Of a DNA stretch of 64,000 nt, positions 12,323 to 24,651 are shown one piece after another. This DNA comes from Thermothielavioides terrestris NRRL 8126 (taxonomy: Eukaryota; Ascomycota; Sordariomycetes; Sordariales; Chaetomiaceae). A program made the position numbers and the translations under genes. The first letter of the stretch is position 1; each line of letters starts with the position of its first letter. The notes beneath the pieces were generated by a model that was not told where the DNA came from, ran no database searches, and saw nothing but the letters and a program-made list of their open reading frames with translations. The stretch lies in contig NC_016459.1 in NCBI RefSeq assembly GCF_000226115.1, positions 4,346,501-4,410,500 of the forward strand. Reading direction: 5' to 3'.

Positions 12323-13800
12323 ATACCTCCTAAGGAGGCCGCTATTAAGAAGACGCTTATAGGCTCTAAGGGTATATAGACGAGTAGTAAACGTACTCTA
12401 CGTAGCTATACCGAGGACTAGCCTCAGTCTAAACCTAGTTCTACTAGTCTAAGTACATCGCTACTAAAGCGCCCCTATTAGCTAGACGCTTCTTAGCAAA
12501 CGACTATAAATGTTTTACATCTATAGAATTATATCAACTATCTATCTATTTAAGCTAATAAGATATCGTAATAGCCCTAGGGTACCTTTGGCTATCCTAA
12601 GCATAGTAGTACTATAGATAGTACTTATTATCCCCTAATCTAGAGTATCTTCGATACTCTCTAGCAATGTAGCGACGATAGTAAGAATAAAGGCGATAGC
12701 GAAAAACGCTAGCCTCTTTAGTAAATAGTTAGTATTTAATATAATAAAGAATAGTTGACAATACTATAGAGCAAAGGTAAGGGACCTACGTTGCTTAACA
12801 CTATACCTATTGAGGATCGTTTCCCCTAGATCTTCTATAAGCCAATATATAAGAACCTTGTACTCCTTTGTAAAAATCAGCTACTAAAGCTTGTTTAGAA
12901 CAAGGTCGCTAGTCGTACTATCGTTATTATATAGAACAATGATAATAACGAGGACAATGATGAGAACCTTAGCTCCGACGTTAAACAGACCCTAAAGTCT
13001 ACTACTACGTCTACTAGTCTAGTACTTTCGACTAAAGAGAGCGCTATACTAGATAAGTTGTATAAATTATACTTATTTATTTAGAACAACTCCGACTTTA
13101 CTAGCTTTTATACTAAGAAAGTATCTTCTAATACTCTAACGATATTAGAGTATTTCCTAATGTTATACTCTCTTATCCAACGTCGCTTCTCGTCGATAAA
13201 GTCCAACTTCCTTTAACGGTATACCTTTATAAGTTGTACCTAACTACTTTACTATCTCTATCCTATCTTTTACTGTCTAATAAGCAATAGCTTTAGACTA
13301 TCGAGATTATATACACCTACCCTAAGTATATTATTTAGGCTATCGAAGGGGGATATAAATAGTAGTTTATAAAGGCTCTACTTAAGCTGTTTAACGGTAA
13401 TATATTCAAAGCCTTCTTCCACCCTATTTAGAACCTTATCGACTTTAATACGACTATAGCTACTAAGCTATATAGCAAGTACTAGATTAAAAGTATATTC
13501 TTAAGCTTGACTAAGATGTTCTTTATTCTCTTCGACAAAGAGCATTAGCTTAACGATATCGACAATATAGCTAAGGCGTCGCCTATATCGCCAACTAGGA
13601 TACCTAAGCGTCTAGGCGTCAAAGGCTAGAAGTAGGATCTTAAGTACTAGTATAAGATTAAGTACAACTTTAGTGGCTAGGGCTATACCCTAGATAAGTT
13701 CAAGTACGTTGGCTATACGTTATTCGTTTACCTAACGAAGGCTATAAAGTAGTTGGGCAATAAGACCAACGTTAAGAAAGCTAAGAAGACCCTATTTATA
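12323..13800 (+). pseudogene. RIP-degraded coding remnant, unidentified
   Basis: From 12,323 a plus-strand frame reads ATA-CCT-CCT-AAG (I-P-P-K), which would be M-P-P-K if the ATA was an ATG hit by TG to TA. The frame continues for about 1.4 kb with Lys/Ser/Asp/Glu-rich protein-like content and frequent TAG at probable Gln/Trp sites. It has a polar stretch near 12,950-13,030 and a basic stretch near 13,740-13,790. A second open piece lies at about 13,920-14,100. I do not recognise the family. It is divergent from the transposase, so it may be the second gene of that element. Confidence 0.35.
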
Positions 13801-14661
13801 GTATATTGCCCTCTCTATTATTCTATTATTATTACCTACCTTACCCTTCTATTCTGTCTATAACCCTTTACTAACACTTAATATAATAGTCTAGCCTATT
13901 ACTCCCTCCTCTAGCTAACAAGGACAAAGACAACAATCCTTTCGATAGGTTTAATTCTAACGTCGATACGCCTATATTCCCTCTAGACCTTCGCTTCTTC
14001 GACGACGATAGTCAGACTATCTATAGATTCTCGCTATCTAACACTCCTATGCCAATTCGGTTTTCACAGGTCCTAGATACTGATATTATAGATATAGCTT
14101 AAAGGTTACAATCTACTTTCTAAGGTTCTTTCCCCCCTTTTATTCTTCTTCGATACTACTCGACCTTAATGCTCCTAGCTCGTTGGATATAGCTTAGCTT
14201 AGACGGCTATATCGCCACTTACAGTAGCTATCACTATACTCGTCTTTCTTAGACTATCACAGGTATATCTTCCCTTCCTAATCGATAATTGATATAGCTA
14301 ACAATATAGTATCTATAGCGTCACTCCCTCTACCTTCTTAGTTCTACCCTTTGTAGCTCTAGCCCTTAACGACTAAGATGTACGATAGCCTAGAGGTATA
14401 TACGAATATAGTATAGATAGAGAAAAATGGATATATAGGAATATATATACACCTAGGCTTCTACACTAGCTATAGGATAGGTTTTACCTAGTTTCTCTAC
14501 CTAATATCTTTATAGCGATATCCCAAATAGATAGCCTTAGTAACAGTTGATATACAAATTGATCAATTGTTACTACACCTTTATAATCGGGCTACCTTAC
14601 CTATATAGGTATTGTTGCTAACTGTTATAGACACTAGGCTATGGCGACAACACTGCGAATT

Positions 14662-14871
14662 AGCTATAGTTGGCTATAGTCGGCTATAGTCGGCTATAGT
14701 CCTATAAGACTCGACCTATCTATAGATCCTCACGCTATCCTATAGCAATTACAAGCATCCTATAGCACTTGCTCTTATAGTAGAAGCATCCTATAGCAGT
14801 TATAAACATCCTATAGCAGTTATAAGCATCCTATCACACTTGCCTTTACGGTATTAGCATCTTATAGTATA
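14662..14871. repeat. Short tandem repeats (10-bp and ~20-bp units)
   Basis: 14,662-14,703 holds four copies of a 10-bp unit (CTATAGTCGG type). 14,733-14,871 holds several copies of a GCATCCTATAGCA-type unit spaced irregularly by 20-40 bp. Both sit in RIP-type DNA downstream of the Helitron helicase frame. Confidence 0.6.
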
Positions 14872-15500
14872 TAACTTGGAAGTGGGCGCTCTGTAGTGCT
14901 CCCTGTTATGTGAGCACACAGTATACGCTATAGTATATATACTGCCACTGAGCTGCCCCTCTTTAGGAACCAACTATAGACAGTTTATAGGCTCTCCCCC
15001 ACCCCTTTAATAGCCTACTAAGGTATAGCCGACGACCGCCCAAGCTAGCTAGCCGCCTATCCGACTAGCCACGCCGAGCAATTCGACTAGCTACGCCGAA
15101 GCCTACGACGGCTAACGCTGTCTTAGCTTATAGCGCTAGCTCAGTGGGATTGTTTCCTAGCGATAGCATAGTCTAGGCTAGCTCGGCCTAGTCGTCGGTA
15201 TAGCAGCTCGGCCTGCTCACCCGCTTACCACTTCCTATCTTATAGTCTAGTGTCTTGTACTAAACTAAATAAACTATATATATAGAGCTATAATATAGAG
15301 CTGCAATATAAAGCTAAAACTATATAGAATAGAGATCTATTTATATAGTAGAGCTATTAAATATATAATATATATAGCAGCTTTAGAAAATAATAGCTAT
15401 ATCGAATATATAGTAGCTTTAAATACAACGTAATATAGTAGTAATAAAATATAGTTAGGTCAGATGCTTTAAGACTTTAAAGAGGCTACCTAGCTAGCCG

Positions 15501-15733
15501 TTCTACACTATCTCGTATACTAGTACCTACTCCCACTCCCACTAGTGGAAGGTATCCTTGTACTTCTATACTAGTTAGCCCTTTATATACTCTAAGCAGC
15601 CTAGCTACTACCGGCACTAGCTATTCTACACTATCTTATACACTGGCACCTACTCCCGCTCCTACTAGCGGAATATATTTTTATATTTCTATACTAGCTA
15701 GCCCTTTATATACTCTAGGCAGCCTAGCTACTT
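15501..15733. repeat. Two tandem copies of a 123-bp unit
   Basis: TTCTACACTATCT begins at 15,501 and again at 15,624. The intervening sequence, including the CTACTCCC-ACTAG and CCCTTTATATACTCTA segments, matches between copies with C/T-type differences. It abuts the 3' end of the Helitron helicase frame and may belong to the element's 3' region. Confidence 0.7.
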
Positions 15734-15741
15734 CTATAGAT

Positions 15742-18700
15742 CTAGGCATTGTAGATATCTTCCTTCGCTACTGCCTTTAGGGCTAGTAAGCCTTGCTATA
15801 GTATAGCGCTATAGATATCTTTATCAAAATCTTCCTATATAGGAGGATTAGCCTATATAAGATCCTATAGCTTAATATACTAGGGTAGGCGCTAAGTAAT
15901 ATCCTTAGCTCGGACAATATAGTTGGTATTAGCTATTACCCTTAGCGCTAAGAGGTCAAATATAATATCGAATATAACGCTTTATAAAGACTTAATATAA
16001 CTAACTGCTATATATATAAGCCTAGGCTAGAAATCCTTGTCTAAGATGTTAAATACCGCCTTATTAAGCGTAGCGCCCTAAGACTTATATACTATAATAG
16101 TATATACGATTGTTAGAGAGAACTATATATAGGTATAAGTAGAATAGCTATATAAGAAATTATAGTAGGACTAGAAGATAGAGACTATTCTAGTAAGATT
16201 AGGCTAGCCTCCGAAGTAGAGAGGGCCGATATAATTGTTGAACTTGACTAATATAATAAAAGGGGGCTCGGCTCTTAGGTCGACGCTAGTCTTCTATATA
16301 AAGTTATAGATTATGCTAATAGTACCGTTGACGAGGCTAGCGCTAGTCTAGATATTCTCTATCAATATAACCTATATACTTAGTATAAATAGGATCTTCT
16401 TATATAGGTTACTAGCGTTAGTAGCCTCTACCTCGCTCGCCTAGGGCCTAGTGTTGTTAGCAACGGCTAAGTAGTATAGGCGGTTCAAGCCCTTGAGATA
16501 TATAAGGTTGTAGTCGTTGACAGTAGAGTTGCGTAGATAGATCTAAAAGGCGTTGTCAAAGCTTACTACCTCTTATATCAATAGAGCCGACTGAATATAG
16601 GTCGAGAGCAAACGCGACTACTATATAGTTAGGTTATTATACTATAGACTCTTAAGCATATCCTAGAAGCTAGCCTACTTAGCGCTCTACTACCTTATAA
16701 CCTCCTTAAGCTTAACGGTATAGTCGAATATATAGTAGACATTACGTCCAACTATCTCAATAGCACTAAGGTTGGTCTAGTTAGTATAAAGCGGCCTCTC
16801 AACGATAGGGGGTAGCTGGAAAAAGTTGCTAATTAGCATTATACACTAGCCACCGAATAGCTTATTACAATAGCGAGGCTAAATCTCGCCTATCTAAGAG
16901 CTAATCGCTATAAGTAGACGTAAGCTAATTATAGACTTCTTATCGATAATAAAGTACTTAAATTGCTTAAGATTAGCCTATAGGTTGCTCAACTTAGTAG
17001 CATTAAGTATATCGATCTTACCCCTTTTGTTAAACGGTAGTCGTAGTAGCGAATAGATTATATTGCTGTTGATGTTGTTCGCCGCCACGCCTATAGGAGT
17101 AGCGTAGACTACTAGGGATAGCTTACTATAAGCTTATACTAGTTGATTAAGCTAAGTAGAGAGGAGGCGAATAATATACGACTTACTAGTGCTACTATAG
17201 CTATCGACCTAAAGAAGAATAGAAGCTAGATCCTCGCTATATAAATACGCCTTATAGTAGCTAACGAATATATCGAAGATAATATACTACTTAGTGTTAA
17301 AGGTATCTAGGTCTATATCTAAGAGCTCCTCTATATCGTTATCCTTACTAGTATACTAGTCAGCCTTCTTTAGCTTCTAGAACTTAGCTATAATGTCTTC
17401 GAGATTAGGATATTGCCTAATGTATAGCTCCTATAAATGTAGTAGATCGATATTGTAGTTACTAAGGATATCAATGTCCTTCGTCTCTACTAGGTGGTTA
17501 AGAAGCGTAGTTATAAGCTCCTCCTAATTACGTAGCTATAGCTCTTTACTCGGCGGCTCTTCGAATTCCTTCTCTAGCTTAGGTACAATAATAGCGCTAT
17601 AGTAGTTATTAGGATATTAGTGAATCTCAAGGCAATAAATATAAGCCTCGTAGTATATCTTAAAGACTATATTATCTATAGTCTTAAGCTTATTAGAGTT
17701 ATAATATGTATAGCTCAATATTAGCTTAATATAGTAGAAGTCTTTGAACTAGTCGCTCGTCAGATCTAGCTTATAATAGGGAAAGTAGTTAAGTATATAT
17801 AGCTCGGCCTAGATAAAGCGCCACTAGTAATATAGGCCCTAGCTCTAGTCGATATTATAAAGGAAGTCGAAGTATATTAGGTCTTCTTATAGCTCAATAT
17901 AGCTAAGATACTTCTAATACTATAAATATACCATTAGAGGTTAATTCTCTAGGTTGATTAGAGTAGATATATACTAACGATCGAATAGGCGATAGTCAAC
18001 TATCTATATAACGTATAAGCCTTCTTAGAGTAAGAGATATATTAGGAGGTATACTACCTCCTAAGTAGACTAGTCCTACTTAGAAATTAGCTTGTTTATT
18101 AGCTTAGTAGCAAAGAAAACAATAGAGTTATAGCTAGCGAGCCAGGGTATAATCTTATATAATAGCTTTAGATAGGATTTGCTCTTCGTCTCGCCTTTAG
18201 AGTAGTACTTAGTAGCGTAGTTGAGTATAGCGTCGACGCTAATGCAAGGGCTAATATCTATATTAGCTAGCTAGCTAAGCGAAATAGTACGATTATAGCT
18301 ATTGAGCTATATATCATTATATATACTATTAAATATATAGTAGCTAGGATTGAAGTTGCAAGTAACGATCAGCTCCTTATATTGTAGGCGAAGGTAATAG
18401 AACTAGTATACTAGCTAGTCGGAGAGCTAGCCGTCGAGCAAGTTGCGGCGCTATATATAGTACATCTTAGTATAAATATACTACTATACTCTATTAATAA
18501 CCTAGGATAGTATATCGAAGGTAGGCTATTTATTCTCAAAGAGTATAGCCGTTAGGACGTTAGCCTCGCCCTACGCTATAATATAGCCTAGCTATAGGTT
18601 AATAGCGGTAATATAATAGCCTTAGCGTTCGTAAAAGGCTTGTTAGCCCTCTAAGGTCTATAGCTCTAGCTCTATAGTGCTAACGCACTAGTATAGGCTA

Positions 18701-21700
18701 TAGTTGTAAAAACTACTATAGGCCTACTACTTATAGTGATCCTAGTAGTCGACAATACTGAATTTAGGCGTTAGTACAAGCTCCTAGAACAGGTTATACC
18801 GCTAGAAGAAGTAGTATATAGCGATATATAGATTGTTATAGAGGTTCTTATATATAATACGTACTTGCTCCTAATCTAAGGCCTACTTCCACTTATCGTA
18901 GCGTAGTATATACTAGGCTAGGCTATCCTAGTGCAAGTCTGCTAAACTAAATATAATGAACAACGTAGGTATACCGAGCGTATATATATATATATTTAGC
19001 TAGTAGCTATAGCTAGTCTAGAAAGTATATATACTACGTAAAGTATCTACATATTTAACGATAGAGTTGAGCAGGCGTTGCGCCTCAGGAGCGTTAGATT
19101 CAAATGTAAGGTATAGCTCCTTAAGGTCTATACGGTTCTAGTTTATATACTTTACAAAGTAGGAGCTTTTAACGTTAACGATGCTCTATATCTATATGTT
19201 GAACGCTATAAACTAGAAGTAAGAGTACTATATAAAACGGCTGTCCTAGTACTATATAGTATACTAGATATAGTCGTTGTATATAATAGACCTTATCCAA
19301 AGGGACACGAACTTAGCCTACCTATAGGGGAAGAGGGTAGAGAACGTCTATAATAGCAATGGCTATAAACAGTTAAACTCGTTTAATAGCGTCTAGCGGA
19401 TATCGCCTATTTCGATATATAGCTATAAAGGTAGCTGCTTAAAATACTACGACAATTGTTATAAGTGTATTTACTTATATAACTAGTCTAGGTTCGCCTC
19501 CTCCGCTACTATATTGGGTATAGCGCCCTCGTCAATAAGATATAACTCGTCGTTAGCCTTGTCAACCACTTCTTAGATATCTACTAGGTTAATATCTTTA
19601 ACTAGGAACTCGCTAATAACGCTCTCGCTATCTAGTAGCTAGCTTAGCTACTTCTCGTTTATAACAATATTGTAGTAAATAGGGTAATTTACTACTAAGA
19701 ACTCTAGCTATACTTAGATATTAGACTACTTAATGTAAAAGTTATAATAGAACTAATAGAGAATATACAGCTATTAGTTAAAGTTAGTAGGCTATAGAAT
19801 AATAATATCAAGCTCCTAGGGAAGATAGGGGAGCTAGCTATAAACCTTATTAACATTATAAAGGAAGTTAATAATATAGCTATAATATTTATACTATTAG
19901 CTATAGTATAGGAAGACTTCTATATAAATATATCTATAGGCGATCAACTGCTCTTCGATCTATAATAGCTCTAGCAAGCTGTCTAGTACATCGCTAAAAT
20001 TAAGATTATTCTTAGCCGAGAAGAAGAGTAGCTCCTTAAAGCGCTTCGCTCTATTATAAGCAATATAGCTGGTATAGACTCTATCCTCGAGCTTTATATT
20101 AAACTAGCGTTCCTTATATATAGAGTACTCGAGTATAATATTCTTAGCTAATTTAGCCTTAAATTTCTATAGTAGAAGGCGATCTTATATCGTCAATGTA
20201 TTAGCCTCTAGATCGTCGTCGAATATAGGATTTAGAACTAGCTTAGGTATAGGTATAGGCTTAGGTTCAACCGGCTAGCTCGCTAAGACCGCTCTCGCTA
20301 TACGTAAGATATAACTATAGCGCGCTAAGCTATAATAGTGTACTAGTATCCTATAAGCTAGAGTAGATATAGCTAGAGAGCTACTACTACTAAACGGATT
20401 ACTAGATAACAGTATCTCTACTAAAGAACTAAAGCTGCTTATAGATGTTTATAATACTTGCCTAAGACCTTCAATATATACTAAGCACTATTAGTAGACA
20501 TTTTGCTTATCGCCTTTAGTGTTAAGGAAGTCGCTCTATAACTACGTTATACTATAGTAGAAGTAGACCTTATACTATCTTAATAGATCCCGCTATTAGC
20601 TAGCATTAGTATAGTAAAAATAGAAGCTAGTAATAGCGTTAACAAATTATAGAAGGTATACTATACTATAAGCGTTGTAAATAATATAACGATCGTTGTC
20701 TAAGGCGCCTATAGCTATAGGCAAGGCTAGAGTGCTAGCTATTAGAATAGGAGTGCTAGCTATTAGAATAGAAGGAGTACTAGCTATCAGAATAGGGGTG
20801 CTAGCTATTGGAATAGGAGTGCTAAGTATAAATAGGGCAAGATCTTTGCTATAGGTATAGCAAACTAGCTTTATAAACAGCGATATAGGCGAAAGAGCCT
20901 CGCTATATCAATAGTAGACGCAATAATCACGCTTAATGATTATAAGCTAATAGCGAGCTATAGCTATAGTAGGTAAATCCTAGGAAGTCTAACCTTAGCG
21001 AAGGAAGTAAAGCGTATACTATACGATAGATATAGCCTACGAAAGAAAGTTCTAAATACGATAGAGCGTCTATAGCTATAGCTATAGCTATAGTTGTTAT
21101 AGAAATAGCTACTAGGCGACCAGAGTATATAGGCGGCGATTAAATGTAAAACCCTTAGTTACCATATATAGCTATAAATAACACTTAGTAGGCTAATGTT
21201 CCTAACCTAGCTATTGACCGATCACTATTCTAACCTATAGGCTGACCATTATATATTGATAGCGACTTAGAACGATCTCTAGCGGATACTAACCGACGAT
21301 AGGAGATAGCAGCTAGAGGCTACTAGATTAAGGAGAGCCTACTACAATAGTAGACTCAATACTATTAGATTAGATAGCTAGGCTAGGTGGAGGCATTGCT
21401 AGAGACTCTAGCTATATAGGCTCTAGGCGTATAGATCCTAGGCGTATAGAACCTAGGTAGGTAAATATCTTATAGATAGGAAAACGGGGTTAACGGCCAC
21501 TAATATATAGCTTCTCTAGTAAAGAGAGGTTAGTATCGCCAATAGTACATTTACCGAAGATAGTACTAGAGATAATGCTAGAGACCTTAGCAATAAAACT
21601 AACTACTTAGCTAGAGTAGGCTCTTTATAATATAGTTAAACTAAGCATTATAATATAGCAAGGACGACTAATATACTTAATAACTATACCTTAGCAATCT

Positions 21701-21850
21701 ATATAAGTCACAGTTAGGCTATACTTACTAGCGAACTATATAATAGGAAGCTCTCTCTTATACTTATAGCAATGGCGAGTCTCTCCTCCTAGGAGGTTAG
21801 ACGTATCCAACGATGGTTGCCGAGCACCACCGCTTAGTAGAGGCGGAGGC
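15742..21850 (-). pseudogene. RIP-dead Helitron Rep/PIF1-like helicase
   Basis: Minus-strand conceptual translation shows a possible N-terminal Cys-rich region (about 21,850-21,600, C-x2-C type). A Rep region with a LFIIFSLADLH-like motif lies near 19,000-18,930. The expected HUH (H-N-H) pair near 18,700 now reads Y-N-Y. A PIF1-type helicase follows: a Walker A segment (TSKSYIIRLL) near 17,190, RLPFNKRGKIDIL near 17,020, a degraded DEKS-like motif II, NFFQLPPIVE near 16,815, and a C-terminal GATLNKAVF-like block near 16,060. A terminal TAG lies at 15,742-15,744. Stops occur at many Gln/Trp codons. Rep plus helicase in one frame is diagnostic of Helitrons. The 5' and 3' termini (TC, hairpin-CTRR) were not located, so the N-terminal limit is approximate. 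Confidence 0.7.
20730..20825. repeat. ~21-bp tandem repeat inside the Helitron frame
   Basis: About 4.5 copies of a GAGTGCTAGCTATTAGAATA-type unit. On the minus strand it is in frame and encodes a seven-residue repeat of ASTPILI type, so it may have been a low-complexity linker of the ancestral protein. Confidence 0.65.
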
Positions 21851-22747
21851 GGAGATATACCACTAGGTGCAATAATCTCTAAAGTGACAAAGGCTCTATA
21901 TAGCGGTCAACGATGCCAATAGAATAGGCTAAAGTGCGATAGCTTGCTTACGTTATATATACAATTAAACCGACAGATATTCTATATAGATCTCGTCAAT
22001 CGGTATATATATAGCTATAGCGTTGTATTTGAAATAAGTATATTCAACTTAGTTAATTTGATCGATCGAACTTTTTTTACAACTTAATAGATAGATAAGC
22101 GATTTAGTAGATAGGCGATTTATAGGTATACTAGGCGGTATACAACGTAGTAGGCCTAGCGTATATAATTACCCCCTTTAAAGCCGTTAAAAAGGAGCTC
22201 AACACTATAGCGATTATCGCTAAATCGCCTATTGCCTAGCTAACGGTCTCCAACTCCTATATATTTTCTATATTTAGAAGAGCAAAAGTTTTAGCGCAAC
22301 CACTATAGCGACTGCCACCTATCCCCTTATACTCTAGCCTAAAGGGAAACGTCTATAGGGCGGTAGTTACTAGTCGTTTTACTAAAGTAGCTAGCCTACG
22401 TCCTTATACCCTTAGTAAACCTATAGAATTGTAAAGTTATACCCCTAGTAAGCCTATAGAATTGTAAGGTTGGTTAATATCTTGAATTAAACGCTAGATC
22501 CTTAAGCCTTTTAAATTAAATCGACGACCTATTAACTAATTAGTAGTATTACAATATCAAAGTATCTACAACTATCTACTTCTATTTATTTTCTATAAGT
22601 TGGCTACTTAACTGCTAAGCTATCTATACGTCTATAGCTATACGTCTATAGGTCCCGTTGGACAATCGCTATCTTAGCTTAGGAGCTTATATACTGCTAT
22701 CTGGATAAAGAGATAAAGGTATTCGCAACGTTGCTGCCGCTACCGCT
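21851..22747. other. AT-rich spacer without recognisable gene
   Basis: RIP-type DNA between the Helitron frame and the minisatellite. I see only short stop-rich frames and no clear repeat. Confidence 0.4.
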
Positions 22748-23265
22748 ACCACTATAGTAAGTTTGTCGAACACTAGCGAGTTCGCCTATCGTATATAAGT
22801 TCGTTAGCTATAGCTAGTTTATCTACTATAGCCGCTAAACAGCTTATCCGCTATATACAAGTTTGTTAGCCGCTAGCGAGTTTATCCACTGTAGCTAGTT
22901 TATCTACTACTAGCAAGTTTATCTATTGCATATAAGTTCGTTAGCCGCTAGCGAGTTTATCTATTATAGCTAGTTCATCTACCGCTAGCGAGTTTATCTA
23001 CTATATATAAGTTCGTTAGCTACTAGCTAGTTTATCTACTATATGTAAGCTCGTTAGCTATATCTACTATATACGAGTTCGTTAGCCGCTAGCTAGTTTA
23101 TCCACTGTATACAAGTTCGTTAGCTATATCTACTATACGCAAGTTCATTAGCTATATCTACTATACACAAGTTCGTTGGCCACTAGCTAGCTTATCCACC
23201 GTAGCCAGTTTATCTACCGCTAGTGAGTTTATCCACTATACGCAAGTTCGTCAATCGTATATAGC
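22748..23265. repeat. Minisatellite of GTTCGTTAGCC...GAGTTTATC modules
   Basis: About 0.5 kb built from irregularly alternating modules: GTTCGTTAGC, CGCTAGCGAGTTTATC, TAGCTAGTTTATC and CACTATA-type linkers. Each is repeated many times with transition-type differences. Module order varies, so it is not a simple monomer array. Confidence 0.75.
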
Positions 23266-23363
23266 TTTGGCTATTTGTTGAACCTACTATAGTAGTAGGC
23301 TATGTAAATAGAGTTGGAGAACTGCTATAGTGGTGGTTGTAGTAAGGTGGTTACCCTAAGCCA

Positions 23364-23465
23364 CCTACCCTGCACCTCCGGCGCAGTGGTAGTTATCTCC
23401 CAAAGGACCTACCCTGCACTGCTCCCAACCGACCTACCCTGCACCTCCTACCTACCCTGCACCCA
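23364..23465. repeat. Clustered CTACCCTGCACC motif
   Basis: Four copies of CTACCCTGCAC lie within about 100 bp, some followed by CTCC. A near copy (CTACCCTGCACGTCC) occurs at the end of the second 152-bp promoter repeat near 52,113. Confidence 0.5.
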
Positions 23466-23570
23466 CTATATTTGAACGGCTGCATCTTAGCCAAACCTTT
23501 ACCAAAATGGAACTGGCCTATATATATCGATACTTTAGTCAAAGGACTATATATCTATATATATACCATT

Positions 23571-23585
23571 TAGGGTTAGGGTTAG
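23571..23585. repeat. Short interstitial telomere-like motif
   Basis: TAGGGTTAGGGTTAG, about 2.5 units of the fungal telomere repeat TTAGGG, located in the transition between AT-rich and gene-rich DNA. Confidence 0.5.
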
Positions 23586-23589
23586 TAAA

Positions 23590-24651
23590 GCCTTCAAATT
23601 TGGAGTTAAAGTAGGTGGGGCTATAGAGGCAGTAGGACCGGTGATTGGTTGGAGCTAGTTCGCGAGCTCGCGAGGCGATTTTTTGGAAAACCCGGCCAAA
23701 TGAGTTTTACGGGTGTGGGAAATCCGCCCCACAGCCCGCTAGCTCGTGCAGAACACTGCACCTAGGCCGGTGGGTATACGAGCGGGAGAGGAGATGCCCG
23801 CTCAATAGTGGAATACAAACAACTGTTCAACGCAACGCAAGCCTATATTAGTCCTTTATCTAGCCTGTGCCGCACTGCCACTATAGAAGGCTATAGGCCT
23901 ATTAGGCCCTGTAAGCCCTTCTAAGTTCTCCTGCTTGGTTCTAAGCTATAGTGCCGCAAAGCTTCTAGAATAACCCAATCTCAACACTACTATAGCAAAT
24001 TCGTTATCGTATAGCTTTGTCAGCTTGCCCTATATTAAATAAAGCCCCTAAGCTACAACGCTATACTACTATAACGTCAACGTCTCCCTTGGTAGCGCCT
24101 ACTATACTATATTCTTAAGATACGTTAAACGGCTATCGATAACCCGATATATACTATAAGCCAACGATGTAGTAAGTACCTAGATATCACTATTCTACAT
24201 TGTTCTAGGATTAGCACTATAAAGAGATATAGCTAAAAGGGAGAAAGATAGAGAAAAGATCGGGGACATCTCTACCGCTAAGACATAGTATAGCTGTAGT
24301 ATCTAATCGAAACAACGAAAACTCTGGAGGATTTGCCTAGTAGATGAACCGAAGTCTCCTTCCTCGCTTCCTCTGTGTACACAGTACACATTCGAAAGGC
24401 ATCGTCATTGAAGCTTCGCTTCAATTAAGTCCGACATTATAAATGGAAGAAACACTCGAGCAGGTTGCAATGAGTGGAATTTGTGAGCAAGCTCCGGTAA
24501 GTCCGTCGTTTCCTCGAGTTATGAAAGAAGATATAGGCGGTGAATGCTCGGGAGGAATGCTGTCCCTCGTTGCTTTAGGATCTCATATGACTGCATGTCC
24601 CACGAGCTATCTTCACATCTCTCTTAGTTTGTACACCTCTGAATCTCAAGC
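23590..24651. other. Transition zone, no supported gene
   Basis: Composition changes from RIP-type to ordinary DNA here. A GC-richer island (23,600-23,850) includes a short palindrome TTCGCGAGCTCGCGA. The open frame starting at 24,443 overlaps the next gene out of frame and is not convincing. Confidence 0.4.

Larger units (their letters stand above)
1..24400. other. AT-rich, RIP-mutated repeat block
   Basis: The stretch is dominated by TA-containing words, with CA and TG strongly depleted, and no intact gene is visible. Recognisable transposon proteins are riddled with TAG/TAA exactly where the families carry Gln or Trp, and Gly codons have become Ser (GGC to AGC). This is what CpA to TpA changes on both strands produce, the hallmark of RIP in filamentous ascomycetes. 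Composition changes within roughly 23.4-24.4 kb to gene-rich DNA. Confidence 0.9.
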
